A DNA stretch of 46,235 bases from NCBI GenBank assembly GCA_009773615.1, contig WSYA01000010.1, forward strand, positions 1 to 46,235, given 5' to 3'. This stretch comes from Gallionellaceae bacterium. GTDB lineage: Bacteria > Pseudomonadota > Gammaproteobacteria > Burkholderiales > Gallionellaceae. Of this stretch, positions 35,840 through 45,400 are shown in pieces. Every line of letters begins with the position of its first letter. Within the stretch, counting starts at the first letter, position 1. Position numbers and translations under genes: made by a program. Below the pieces are notes generated by a model. The model was not told the DNA's origin and searched no databases. It was given only the letters and a program-made list of their open reading frames with translations.

Positions 35840-36520
35840 TTAGTTTTCAGGAACGGGTAGTCCGAAATGCAGCAAGTTTTCGGCATTTAAGTAGATTATT
35901 TTGGGAAGGTTTTTGGCCATATCGAGCTTGGCATCTTTCAAATAAGCCCCTTTCAAGACCGCATCTTCAAATTCGACGGATGTCAGTGTGGCGTTGCACA
36001 GGCTGGCATTGGCGAGCTTTGCTCCCGAAACATTCGCGAAGGAAAGATTGGCGTTGTTGAGATTGGCGTTGTTGAGAGTGGTTTTGTGCAGTGCCGCTCC
36101 GCGCAGCGTGGAGCCGGAGAGATTCACGCTGGTCATTTCCGCATCTTTGAAATCCACGTTGTCCAGATTAAAGCCGGTTAAATTGAAGCCGTTAAGCGTC
36201 ACATCCCTCAAATCGACCTTGCCCTCCCGTGTCTTGGGTAATTTATCTTTGTAATTGGCCAGTGCATCCTTGGCGGCGACCGGATTTTTCCCGAGCAAAA
36301 CGACGAATTGATTCTTGGTGTACGACTGCCCGCTGGCTGGTTTTTCGCTCGCGGCAGATTTCTTGAGTTTGTCCAGCGCTTCCATGTCAATTGCCACTGT
36401 GGGTTTCCACTCGGCGCAAGGGGAAGCGAAAATGGACGACGCATCTTCCGCAAAAGCGGGCATGGCAGAAATGACAGCAAGCAATACACATGAAACCGGA
36501 GCGAAGACGAGTTTTTGCAT
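35840..36520 (-). CDS. Secreted pentapeptide-repeat protein
   Basis: This is a 226-residue protein with a signal peptide (MQKLVFAPVSCVLLAVISAM then PAFA-ED). From about residue 105 to 205 it has A(D/N)LxX-type pentapeptides (FNLTG FNLDN VDFKD AEMTS VNLSG, later LNNAN LNNAN LSFAN and LKGAY LKDAK), predicted to fold as a right-handed beta-helix. The region before this (about 25-100) is not recognised. ATG 36520 has GGAG eight bases upstream; longer in-frame versions lack a signal peptide. The function is unknown. Confidence 0.88.
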   Translation of the reverse strand: MQKLVFAPVSCVLLAVISAMPAFAEDASSIFASPCAEWKPTVAIDMEALDKLKKSAASEKPASGQSYTKNQFVVLLGKNPVAAKDALANYKDKLPKTREGKVDLRDVTLNGFNLTGFNLDNVDFKDAEMTSVNLSGSTLRGAALHKTTLNNANLNNANLSFANVSGAKLANASLCNATLTSVEFEDAVLKGAYLKDAKLDMAKNLPKIIYLNAENLLHFGLPVPEN

Positions 36521-36605
36521 GATGATCTCCTGAGTTAAGAAGCGCTGATTAAATATTGGCGTTTGCGCCAATATAGCAGAATTTATTTTCTTGGCGTAAG
36601 CGTTT

Positions 36606-37421
36606 TCAGCGCTGGCAGGCCGGGCAATAAAAGCTGGAGCGTTGTCCTTGTTTGATCTGCTTGACGCTGCTGCCGCACTTCCTGCATCCCTCGTTCGCTC
36701 TGCCATATACCCAATAGTGCTGTTGAAAATAGCCCTGTTTTCCATCGCTATCGACATAGTCGCGCAGACTGCTGCCGCCGAGGGTGATAGCCTCGTTTAG
36801 CGTTGCGCGAATCTCGGCGACCAGTTTTTCACAACGGGCGCGGCTGAGCTTTCCTGCAGCGAGTTGCGGTTTGATGCCCGCGCGAAATAGTGCCTCGTTG
36901 GCGTAGATGTTGCCCACACCAACCACCACTTGGCTATCCATGATGAGCAACTTGATCGCCGCACTGCGATTGCGTGTGGCACGAAATAAATGTTCAGTGT
37001 CGAATTCGTCATGCAATGGTTCGGGGCCGAGCTTGGCGAGCAGCGGGTGTTCGCTTACCTTGCCGCTATGCCACAATACCGCTCCAAAACGGCGCGGGTC
37101 GCGCAGGCGCATGAGGTTTCCGTTCGTCAATATCAGATCGAAGTGCTCGTGCTTTTCGGCTGCGATGGTTGTGGTGAGCATGCGTAAACTTCCGGACATG
37201 CCGAGATGCAGGATGAGCGTGCCGTGATCGAATCCGATGAGCAGATATTTCGCGCGGCGTTGCAAGTTGCGTACAGTCTGGCCGCGCAGCAACTCACCCA
37301 AATTTTGTGGGATCGGCCAGCGCAGTTGCGCATTGCGGACGATGACATCTGCAACGGTTTGTCCCGTCAGATGCGGGGACAAACCGCGCAAAGTGGTTTC
37401 GACTTCGGGTAGCTCAGGCAT
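36606..37421 (-). CDS. mutM: Formamidopyrimidine-DNA glycosylase
   Basis: This 271-residue base-excision enzyme removes 8-oxoguanine. The N-terminal PELPEVET carries the catalytic Pro2 and Glu3; the lysine of RRAKYLL is in place. GVGNIYANEALFRAGIKP is the helix-two-turn-helix region. The C-terminal zinc finger is CRKCG...FYCPACQR. Length and all key residues are standard. Confidence 0.96.
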   Translation of the reverse strand: MPELPEVETTLRGLSPHLTGQTVADVIVRNAQLRWPIPQNLGELLRGQTVRNLQRRAKYLLIGFDHGTLILHLGMSGSLRMLTTTIAAEKHEHFDLILTNGNLMRLRDPRRFGAVLWHSGKVSEHPLLAKLGPEPLHDEFDTEHLFRATRNRSAAIKLLIMDSQVVVGVGNIYANEALFRAGIKPQLAAGKLSRARCEKLVAEIRATLNEAITLGGSSLRDYVDSDGKQGYFQQHYWVYGRANEGCRKCGSSVKQIKQGQRSSFYCPACQR

Positions 37422-37448
37422 GGGATAAATTTAAACTTCAAAACACTG

Positions 37449-38903
37449 CTATGGAAGTGTCATGGCGAGTCGAAAACCGAAACCGACGAAACGATACTCG
37501 GGCTCGAAGCTATCCCGTGTGGTCGCACGGACACTCAGCACCCCGTCACTGCGAGAGCCGCCGCGTACTACCCGCATTGAGCCATCACCTTGCCACGCAT
37601 CTCCATTGGTAGGGGCACCTCTGTAGTCGTGGTGATAGCTGTCTTCTACCCATTCTAAGGCATTGCCGCTCATGTCATGCAGCCCAAAGGCATTGGCCTG
37701 TTTGGTGGCAACAGGATGAACCGTACTGCCGCTGTTCTCCCCATACCATGCCACGCTGTCTGCATTGTCGCTGCCACAGAATTCCTGCTTTTTTCCGGCG
37801 CGGCAAGCGTATTCCCATTCGGCTTCGCTTGGCAGGCGATATGTTCTGCCGGTTTTAGCGTTGAGTTTTTGGATAAAAATTTGGGCATCATTCCAGCTGA
37901 CTTTCTCCACTGGGCAGTTCTTGCCGCAGCTATCCGAAAGAACCGAGGTATTGCCCATCACCGCACGCCACTGTTCCTGCGTGACCTCTGTTTTGCTGAT
38001 GGCAAAACTATGTTTAAAAGTGACGCGGTGGACAGGCATATTTTCTTTTGAGCCCATGTCGAAATTGCCTGCGGGAAGGGTAATCATTACAGGCCGATAT
38101 TTTCTTTCCATCAGCTCCTGTCTGGCAGCGGCAGTCATAAATGCACCGTCAGAAAATGTAAAGTAGCTATTGTCAGCTTGATTTACAAAGGCCAAATCTG
38201 GTGTCTCGCTGATAATTTTCGTTTTGACTTCAGCATGCACAAGTCCCGCTTTCCAATGTTTCAGGAAGGTCTCTGCTTCTGCGGGCGTGAGCGGAATGCT
38301 TCCCTTTAATCTCAGGCGGAAAAATGGGTTTTTGCTTTGCGCAAAAACTGAATACTGCTGTTGCTTGGTATCGTATTCACCTAGCTCTACCTCTACGCTC
38401 TCGGGGCCAAATACATATTCGTGCTGTTCCAGGGTGTCAATGCGCGCGTGCAGAGGGGCGGTTTCTGCAGCTGCGAGAACGGCAGGCGAAAGGCGCAACA
38501 AATCCGCTTTGCGTTGAAAATTGATTTCCGCCCTCTTTTTTTCGCGCCGCAGGTCGAAATCCGCCAACGATTCAGAGTCGTCACGCAATGCGCTAATTTC
38601 ATCTGCCAGCGCTTCGAACTTCGCCGTATATTCCTGAGCCACCAGTTTTCTGGCTTGCGCAAATTCTTTTTCATAGCCGGACTCTATATGGCTAATGCGC
38701 TCATTCAATTGCTTGATTTCGGCTATAGCAGATTCCATTGAGGGGAAATTGATAGGCTGTTGGGTGGAGCTGTTCGGGCCCTCTGTGGACACACTTATGG
38801 TAGACGCCTCGCCCGCAAAAATAGAAAAATGCGCACCAAAAGCAGCTAAAAATGCCAAAGTGCGGAGTCCAAATTTTATTTGTTGTTGCATGCAAATCGT
38901 CAT
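37449..38903 (-). CDS. Exported protein with coiled coil and C-terminal formylglycine-enzyme-like (SUMF1) domain
   Basis: This is a 484-residue protein. A hydrophobic signal-like segment lies at about 11-30 (GLRTLAFLAAFGAHFSIFAG). A charged helical region (about 50-165, coiled coil likely) follows, then an unrecognised middle part and a SUMF1/FGE-sulfatase fold from about 275. The last part shows FDMGS, KTEVTQEQWRAVMG, PVEKVSWNDAQIF, YRLPSEAEWEYACRAG, GNALEWVED, RVVRGGS and GFRLA. Catalytic cysteines of true formylglycine-generating enzymes are not evident, so it may be a binding or structural relative. Confidence 0.85.
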   Translation of the reverse strand: MTICMQQQIKFGLRTLAFLAAFGAHFSIFAGEASTISVSTEGPNSSTQQPINFPSMESAIAEIKQLNERISHIESGYEKEFAQARKLVAQEYTAKFEALADEISALRDDSESLADFDLRREKKRAEINFQRKADLLRLSPAVLAAAETAPLHARIDTLEQHEYVFGPESVEVELGEYDTKQQQYSVFAQSKNPFFRLRLKGSIPLTPAEAETFLKHWKAGLVHAEVKTKIISETPDLAFVNQADNSYFTFSDGAFMTAAARQELMERKYRPVMITLPAGNFDMGSKENMPVHRVTFKHSFAISKTEVTQEQWRAVMGNTSVLSDSCGKNCPVEKVSWNDAQIFIQKLNAKTGRTYRLPSEAEWEYACRAGKKQEFCGSDNADSVAWYGENSGSTVHPVATKQANAFGLHDMSGNALEWVEDSYHHDYRGAPTNGDAWQGDGSMRVVRGGSRSDGVLSVRATTRDSFEPEYRFVGFGFRLAMTLP

Positions 38904-39018
38904 TTTTCCGTAACAGCCCCACTAAAATTTCTCGATATTTATAATATTACACGATGCCGAAGACATCACTTTCGCTATTCCTGCCTTATGGGCTTAATCC
39001 AGTATAATGCCCAGACTT

Positions 39019-40395
39019 ATGGACGAATCCTCAGCAACAAAACTCCTTTTTTCCTCGCTCGCACTCGATCCGCAGATTCTGCGCGCCATCGAGGAAACGG
39101 GTTACACCGAGCCGACACCGATACAGGCACAAGCTATCCCGCATGTCATAGCGGGCCGCGATTTGATGGCGATGGCGCAGACCGGTACCGGCAAAACAGC
39201 CGCATTTACTTTGCCGATGTTGCAACGCCTGCTGCCGCACGCCAGCACCAGTGCCTCGCCCGCCCGCCACCCCATTCGCGCATTGGTCCTAGCGCCGACG
39301 CGGGAGCTGGCGATACAGGTTCACGAGAGCGTGGTCACCTACTCCAAGCATGTGCCGTTGCGCACTACGGTGGTTTACGGCGGCACCGACATCAAGGCGC
39401 AAAAACCTGCGCTGATGAACGGCGTGGAGATATTGGTCGCGACTCCCGGAAGATTGCTGGATCACGTGGAGAGTCGCAACCTGCAACTCAACCAAGTGCA
39501 AATACTCATTCTGGACGAGGCCGACCGCATGCTGGATATGGGCTTCATGCCCGACCTCAAGCGCATTCTCGCGCTGTTGCCCAAGCAGCGGCAGACGTTG
39601 CTGTTTTCCGCCACATTCTCCGAAGACATCAAAAAGCTCGCGCAAGATTTCCTCGTCGATCCGGTCACGGTTGAAACTGCGCGGCGCAACGCGGCAGGGG
39701 AGAACATCAAGCAGTCCGTGTGCATGGTCGAGCAACACGACAAATTTCATGCTTTGGTAGAGCTGATTCGCGCGCGCGGCGTCAAGCAGGTATTGATCTT
39801 CACCCGCACCAAATTGAGCGCAGCACATGTCACCAAACAACTGGAACGCAGCGGCATTGCTGCCGATGCTATCCACGGCGACAAGACGCAGCAGGAGCGC
39901 CTAAAAGCTTTGGAAGCGTTCAAGGCGGGTACGATTCTGGCGCTGGTGGCGACCGATGTGGCGGCGCGCGGTCTCGACATCGACCAGCTTCCGCTGGTCA
40001 TCAATTTCGAGCTGCCGACGCATGCCGAAGATTATGTGCATCGCATCGGACGAACGGGACGCGCAGGCGCCTCGGGCGAAGCCGTATCATTGATAGACGG
40101 CACGGAAGAGCGCAAGCTGGTCGAAATTGAAAAACTATTGAACCGGCAGTTCCCGCGTGAACCGGCGGTAACGACTTCTTCCGCATCGGGCGCCAGTTAC
40201 CATAAGCCACTCAAACCCACCCCGCCCCGGAGTCATGGCAATCATCACAAGCCTGCACCGGCGGATGATTGGCTGTCGAAACCCTACGAACCGTCGATCA
40301 GCGTAAAGCCCATCGAGGAAAAGCCCGCCGCTCCCGCGCCGAACAAGCCGCAGAAACAAGTCGCAGCATTGTTCCGCAAAACAATCGTTCAGTAA
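39019..40395 (+). CDS. rhlE: DEAD-box ATP-dependent RNA helicase, RhlE type
   Basis: The protein has about 458 residues. Helicase motifs occur in order: Q motif (GYTEPTPIQ), AQTGTGKT, PTREL, TPGR, DEAD, SAT, then the C-terminal core with ATDVAARGLD and HRIGRTGRAG. A basic, Pro/His/Lys-rich tail follows, as in RhlE proteins. An ATG at 39007 is also in frame, but TATAAT at 39003-39008 overlaps it and may be the -10 box of this gene. That makes 39019 the likelier start, with a very short leader. Neither start has a clear ribosome-binding site. Confidence 0.92.
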   Translation: MDESSATKLLFSSLALDPQILRAIEETGYTEPTPIQAQAIPHVIAGRDLMAMAQTGTGKTAAFTLPMLQRLLPHASTSASPARHPIRALVLAPTRELAIQVHESVVTYSKHVPLRTTVVYGGTDIKAQKPALMNGVEILVATPGRLLDHVESRNLQLNQVQILILDEADRMLDMGFMPDLKRILALLPKQRQTLLFSATFSEDIKKLAQDFLVDPVTVETARRNAAGENIKQSVCMVEQHDKFHALVELIRARGVKQVLIFTRTKLSAAHVTKQLERSGIAADAIHGDKTQQERLKALEAFKAGTILALVATDVAARGLDIDQLPLVINFELPTHAEDYVHRIGRTGRAGASGEAVSLIDGTEERKLVEIEKLLNRQFPREPAVTTSSASGASYHKPLKPTPPRSHGNHHKPAPADDWLSKPYEPSISVKPIEEKPAAPAPNKPQKQVAALFRKTIVQ

Positions 40396-40682
40396 GTGCG
40401 CCAAAATCCGAGGGGCGGCTCTCGAATAATTCAATATCAAGGGCATCCGGCAGCATCATACTAATAGTCAGGAAAGTCTCTTCCTCTTCCTCTGCTTTTG
40501 CGGATGGTCGCCGGAACTTTCACATGCTTCTGCAATGTGCCAATTCCAGTCAGTGGTGACTGTCTGCAATAGTGAAACGTATTTTATGCAGCGATATTCT
40601 GTCCGTGGACAGACCTTATTCTGCTAAACCGCGCGGAGCGCGACTAAGAAGTGATGCCCCCTTGCGGGGCGTGAGCTTCTTA
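40396..40682 (+). other. CRISPR leader-side intergenic region with hairpin at first repeat
   Basis: No gene is supported in these 287 bases. The last part holds a dyad: ACTAAGAAG (40643-40651) pairs with CTTCTTAGT (40676-40684), and inside it GCCCC (40656-40660) pairs with GGGGC (40666-40670). The outer arm ends within the first CRISPR repeat. It may be leader structure or an rhlE terminator lacking a T-run. Confidence 0.5.
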
Positions 40683-41188
40683 GTTGTAGCTCCCTCTCTC
40701 ACCCCGGATGAACTACACTGGCACAGGACGAAAGAACGCTAACGAGCAGGTTGTAGCTCCCTCTCTCACCCCGGATGAACTACACTGAAGTGCAGGAAGA
40801 ATAACATTCACAACAAGTTGTAGCTCCCTCTCTCACCCCGGATGAACTACACTCGCCTTCACGGTGACGCATACAAAAAAGTGGTTGTAGCTCCCTCTCT
40901 CACCCCGGATGAACTACACTAAACTCAAAGACCCTTCACAAGCTGATGCGGTTGTAGCTCCCTCTCTCACCCCGGATGAACTACACTCGTTCCAGCTCCG
41001 TCTAGGCTCACCATCCCGTTGTAGCTCCCTCTCTCACCCCGGATGAACTACACTGTTTGACGCGTCTGGGCGACTCCTATCAAGGTTGTAGCTCCCTCTC
41101 TCACCCCGGATGAACTACACTAACATGCACCAGATAATCAACTCGCAGAATGTTGTAGCTCCCTCTCTCACCCCGGATGAACTACACT
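40683..41188 (+). CRISPR. Type II-C CRISPR array, 8 repeats and 7 spacers
   Basis: Eight identical 37-base repeats start at 40683, 40750, 40817, 40884, 40951, 41018, 41085 and 41152, an exact 67-base period, giving 30-base spacers. The repeat begins GTTGTAGCTCCCTCTCTCA and ends GGATGAACTACACT. The first part resembles the Neisseria meningitidis II-C repeat, also beginning GTTGTAGCTCCCT. Spacers are at 40720-40749, 40787-40816, 40854-40883, 40921-40950, 40988-41017, 41055-41084 and 41122-41151; all differ. The plus strand is the crRNA strand, because the tracrRNA at 45874 carries the complement. No repeat is degenerate, so the older end cannot be told from the repeats. Confidence 0.98.
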
Positions 41189-41200
41189 ACGCCTCACGCA

Positions 41201-41232
41201 AACGCCCGCCAGACCTCAATCTGGTGGGCGTT
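41201..41232 (+). terminator. Hairpin after the CRISPR array
   Basis: AACGCCCGCCAGA (41201-41213) pairs with 41220-41232 with one G-U pair in the plus-strand RNA; the minus-strand RNA would have a mismatch there. CTGTTTG follows. It probably ends array transcription before the convergent cas2. Confidence 0.65.
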
Positions 41233-41251
41233 CTGTTTGAAAAATTTGGGT

Positions 41252-41584
41252 TTAAAACAGCAGCATTTGGTTGACCTTGAGTGCTTTTTCCTGAAAAAGT
41301 GGCAGGCCAACCAAGAGTTTCATACTGGCATATTGCTTTTCGGTGACGGTCAGGCAGCGCACTGAACCCTCTGGTGGCAGGCTGTTCACCAGCCGTTTCA
41401 TGTGTTTTTCCAGCGCGTCATTGCCATTCACGATGCGGCCATACACCGAGAACTGAATCATATCGTAGCCGTCGTTAAGTAGGAAGCGGCGAAACAGGGT
41501 GTAGGCGCGGCGCTCGGCCTTGGTGACAACGGGAAGGTCGAAGAGCACAAGTAGTCGCATAAACCGTCGTGTCTCCTCGCTCAT
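41252..41584 (-). CDS. cas2: CRISPR-associated endonuclease Cas2
   Basis: This is a 110-residue ferredoxin-fold protein that forms the spacer-integration complex with Cas1. The first strand RLLVLFDLPV holds the conserved Asp, followed by FRRFLLNDGYDMIQFSVYGR and a C-terminal strand region. ATG 41584 lies one base after the cas1 stop; earlier in-frame residues are cas1 read out of frame. Type II-C Cas2 proteins have this length and start. Confidence 0.95.
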   Translation of the reverse strand: MSEETRRFMRLLVLFDLPVVTKAERRAYTLFRRFLLNDGYDMIQFSVYGRIVNGNDALEKHMKRLVNSLPPEGSVRCLTVTEKQYASMKLLVGLPLFQEKALKVNQMLLF

Positions 41585-41585
41585 T

Positions 41586-42491
41586 TCAGCACTCCAGTCG
41601 GTGCTGTTCCAGTCCGATGAGGGTGGGCAGTTCCAGCAACGATTCGCTGCCGCCGTCGTAGATGCGTGCCAAGCTCTCGATGGTTTGCTCAATGGCGGAT
41701 AGTACTGACATCTTGCCGCGCGGCATCCCCACATCCACATTGAGTAGTCCGACTAAGGATACTTTGTCTTGTGGATTTAACTCGTCGCCAGCCAGCGACA
41801 TGTGCTTCGCCACAAATAAATCCACCACTGGGCGAAAAGGTTCGATCACATCATCGGCGAGGTTGAATGCGTTCTGTTCGCTCGCGTGAAAGATGCCGAG
41901 GGAAGGCAGCAGGCCATGTGCGACCAAGCCCCTTGCAATCGTGCCGCGCAACACCGCGTAGCCGTAATCCAGCGCGGCATTGGCAAAGCGCGCCTGTTCA
42001 CGGTGAAAGCCTTTGCCGAACAGTTGCACGAAATAAAATGCGGCGGCTTGCCCCTCAAGATTGCCGACATCGCCAGAGCGCACACGCCGTACGTAAGAGT
42101 CCATCCGATCAGTACCTTCACGCCCCACGAGTTTTAAGCAGGCGGCTTGGTTGGCAATTTTCTGGCGCACGATGGTTGCCCATGTTTGCTTGGCGACTGG
42201 GCGCGGCAAATCGAGTTGCAATCGCATCCAGCGCGTGGCGCGCGAGTGTGACAGGAAGGGTAGGAATACACCGCTTGGATGATGCGTATCGCCCGTTGCA
42301 AACAGACTGATGCCATATTCGCCGCAGGCAGACAGCACCGGATGGGTGAGCGTGATTTCGCGGTGATTCAGCACAATCACCGCGATGTCCTCGAACGGTA
42401 CGAGCGCGGTTTGCTCCTGCTCGATGGCAAGGCGGAATTGCTCGCGCCGTAACTTGGCGGGGCGCGAGATGACGACGCTACGCCAGGTCAC
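41586..42491 (-). CDS. cas1: CRISPR-associated integrase Cas1, type II
   Basis: The 301-residue protein begins MTWRSVVISRPAKLRREQFR, typical for type II Cas1. Metal ligands are expected at the Glu of NLEGQAAAFYF, the His of FHASEQNAFNLADD and the Asp/Glu of DVIEPFRPVVD. GTG 42491 with GGAG upstream is preferred; ATG 42533 would add 14 residues unlike the family. The gene overlaps the cas9 end by 14 bases and is followed directly by cas2. Confidence 0.95.
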   Translation of the reverse strand: MTWRSVVISRPAKLRREQFRLAIEQEQTALVPFEDIAVIVLNHREITLTHPVLSACGEYGISLFATGDTHHPSGVFLPFLSHSRATRWMRLQLDLPRPVAKQTWATIVRQKIANQAACLKLVGREGTDRMDSYVRRVRSGDVGNLEGQAAAFYFVQLFGKGFHREQARFANAALDYGYAVLRGTIARGLVAHGLLPSLGIFHASEQNAFNLADDVIEPFRPVVDLFVAKHMSLAGDELNPQDKVSLVGLLNVDVGMPRGKMSVLSAIEQTIESLARIYDGGSESLLELPTLIGLEQHRLEC

Positions 42492-45400
42492 GACGTTTCT
42501 CCGGCGGGGCGGGGTAACGGTTGCCGAGTACATCGACGTTAAATTTCTCGACGCTTAGCGCCGTTTTAACGCCAATGCTTTCGACCATTCCATCTTTTCC
42601 AACATGTTGGTTGCGGTCATGCGACCAAAGGTTAATTGCTCCTGTCGAGCGATTGCAGCTTGCGTAGTACCCGAGGTGGGATACGTTTTTTAGTTTCACT
42701 CGAAGCAGATCATTCGGGTACATTGAGAAGCAGAATTGAAAACTGTCATCAATCAGTGTCCATTCATCTTCATCCTTGAATGCCACAATCGCACGATTCG
42801 GCAATTCCTTCGCTACAGAGTGATGCACATACACAGGCACGAGATGGAACTTGTTAGCTTTGGTGAACACATCAACCCTTACCATGCTGTCGTTCTTGGC
42901 GATACCGCCGCGAATAGGAATGCCGGAAAGCTTGTCGATCACCATTGTTACACCGCGCACAATCGGGCCGGTCGGATTACCTTCGCGATCAGGTTTGTGC
43001 AGTGGGTTGCTGGCTGGGAATGCCTTGTCACCTTTGCCACCGTGTTGCTCAAGGCGCGTGCGGATGGCAGCGTAGAGTTTTTCGTTGCGGTGTGGGTCGA
43101 TCAGCTTATCGAAGTCTTTCAATGTCAAGCTGGAGAGAGCCACTTTCTGCGTGACTCCGCCTTGCGCGACAAATCGCTCAGGTTGCGCGTAGATGGTGTC
43201 TTTGTGCGCTGCCCCGCTGTTGCGTCGTTGCGGTGCGCGTGAGACGAACAACGGATGCACTGACTGCAATGCCTCCTCTGAATAAGTGCCGAGGCGTTGT
43301 ATTTCTTCGCGCAGTAATGCGAGGTCGTCAATCTTCAATCGCGCTTCGAGCTCGTTGCGGAAATTTTCCCAAGGCTTGGGGAAATGTTGTTCTAGTTGAT
43401 CGAACATCGTGGGGTTGGGTATCTCGCCCGTGGTGACATCGACAAACCCTTCACGCATTTGCCGCATCTCTTTGCGGCGCGAATAATCCGACAAGCGTTT
43501 CACCATGCCGTGACCGCACGCCGCGACAACGGTGGCATCCAGTGCATGGTGGCGGTCGGAGTCAGAGCGCACTTTGATCAAGCCCCAGCGGGCGCGCAGG
43601 AACGAGGTCATCTGGCCACTGAGTACCACGCAGCGTTTGGCTTCGCTGTCTTCATGCAGTTGCAGATGTTGTTCGACATAATTCTTGAAAAATTTGCAGA
43701 TGTAACGGGTGTCATTGAGGTTGCGTTCGCGGAATTCTTTTGATTCTTTTTCGCCAAAATCCTTGCGCAATAAGCGGCTACGTTTGGCGAGGCGATAGGC
43801 TTTATTGCCTTCAACAAAACCAACGAATGACCGCCACTGCGGACTGTCAAATTTTCCATCAAGATATTCGAAAGGCGTGCGATTGGCCTTGTTACGGTTC
43901 TCGCTTGCAAAGACCAAAACGCGGTTGTTTTTGCTGTCGTCGAAGCTGCGCGAGTAGGGCAGGGCATGGTCGATTTCCACATAGCCTGTTTCAAACAAAC
44001 GGTGCAGATCAATCGGCTCGATTGTGTAAGCGCACTTGCCTTGCTGTTCGCGATAGAGTTGATATTTCTCGAACTCTTTACCTTGAACGGCTCCGACGAT
44101 GTTGAAGTCTTGGGCGAATTGGGCTTTACCTTTTTCGTTGTTATCGCGGAATTCTTTTTGCAGTTTCTCTATATCGCGCCGTTCATCGAGCGGGCGCGAC
44201 AAATCGCGTGCCATTTCGATATGCACCTCATGCGGCGAACCGTATTCCTTGATGAGCGCGTTTACCACCTTGCGCGCTTGATTGAGTGCCCGCAGCACCA
44301 CGGGGTTGCGCGGAATGTCCATGTCGTCGTTGAATACCATGCGCCCGTCTTTGTCGCGCCCTGAATAGAACGGCGGCAGGTATTTATGTTCGCCCGCACC
44401 GACTATGTGTAACTGGCTGTGATGCCCGTATTCAGGGATGTTGGCGACGGCTTCGTCGTAACGTTGGCCTTGCTCCATGAACGGCACGATCTGGCGCAGT
44501 GCCTTGATCGAGAGGTTGCTGAATTTGTCGAAACGAATATCGAGCAGTGCATCGATCATCTTTTCGGCATTGGGCAAGGATAATTTGCGTAGCTCGGGGA
44601 TTACTTCGCTATCCTCTTTGTAAACGCTCAACACCCAGGCGATTTGGTCGAGCAGTTCTGGTTTGCCCTCCAGTGCGTCGGTAGAGATTTTTTGCCATTC
44701 GCTTTCTAAGCCCGCATCTTTAAGTATTTTGCGCAGTTCATGCCAAGCCGGAAGTTTGGATAACACCCCGGATTCCGGGTCTTTGGCTTTTTCATCGGCT
44801 TTTGGCCCGCTGGCATACGATAGGCCAGTAAAGCGGAATGATTCAGGAAGAAATCCTGCTTTGGTTAACGCGGCGCGTAGTTGTTTGTAAGTTAAGTCGC
44901 CAGCTTGCTGATACGGCATGGGCAGCGCGAGGCGACGCTCCACTTCATTTACCCCGCGAGTTGTGCCGTCCACCACGATGCGTAGGTTGTTGAGCTTAGT
45001 TAGCCAGACATGGCGTTCAGCGGTAAAGCTGGCTTTGGGTGCGCGGTGTTCGTTCTTTTCAAAGGTGCAGTATCCGAGCATTTCTAGCAACTTATCACCC
45101 GTTAGTGTAGGATTTTGCGCCCAGAACAAGCCGCTCTTGCGGTCGCCGTTGCCGAGAATGGCGGCTTCAAGTTGGGCGGTGGCAAGCGGGTTACTGAGTT
45201 CGCGCTGGTGTTCAAACAGTTTCTTGAGTTCGTCACCGAGCAAGATGCGGGACAATGCTTTGCTGTAGTCACCTTGCTTGTTGCGCTGCGCATCAGGAAA
45301 TTCCTTCAGCACCATTTCGGCTGCGGTGCGGTAGCTTTTTTCTGCCATTAATTTTTTCGTACCAGCGAGCCCTTGCTTGACCTTGCCGCCTTCGCCCTTG

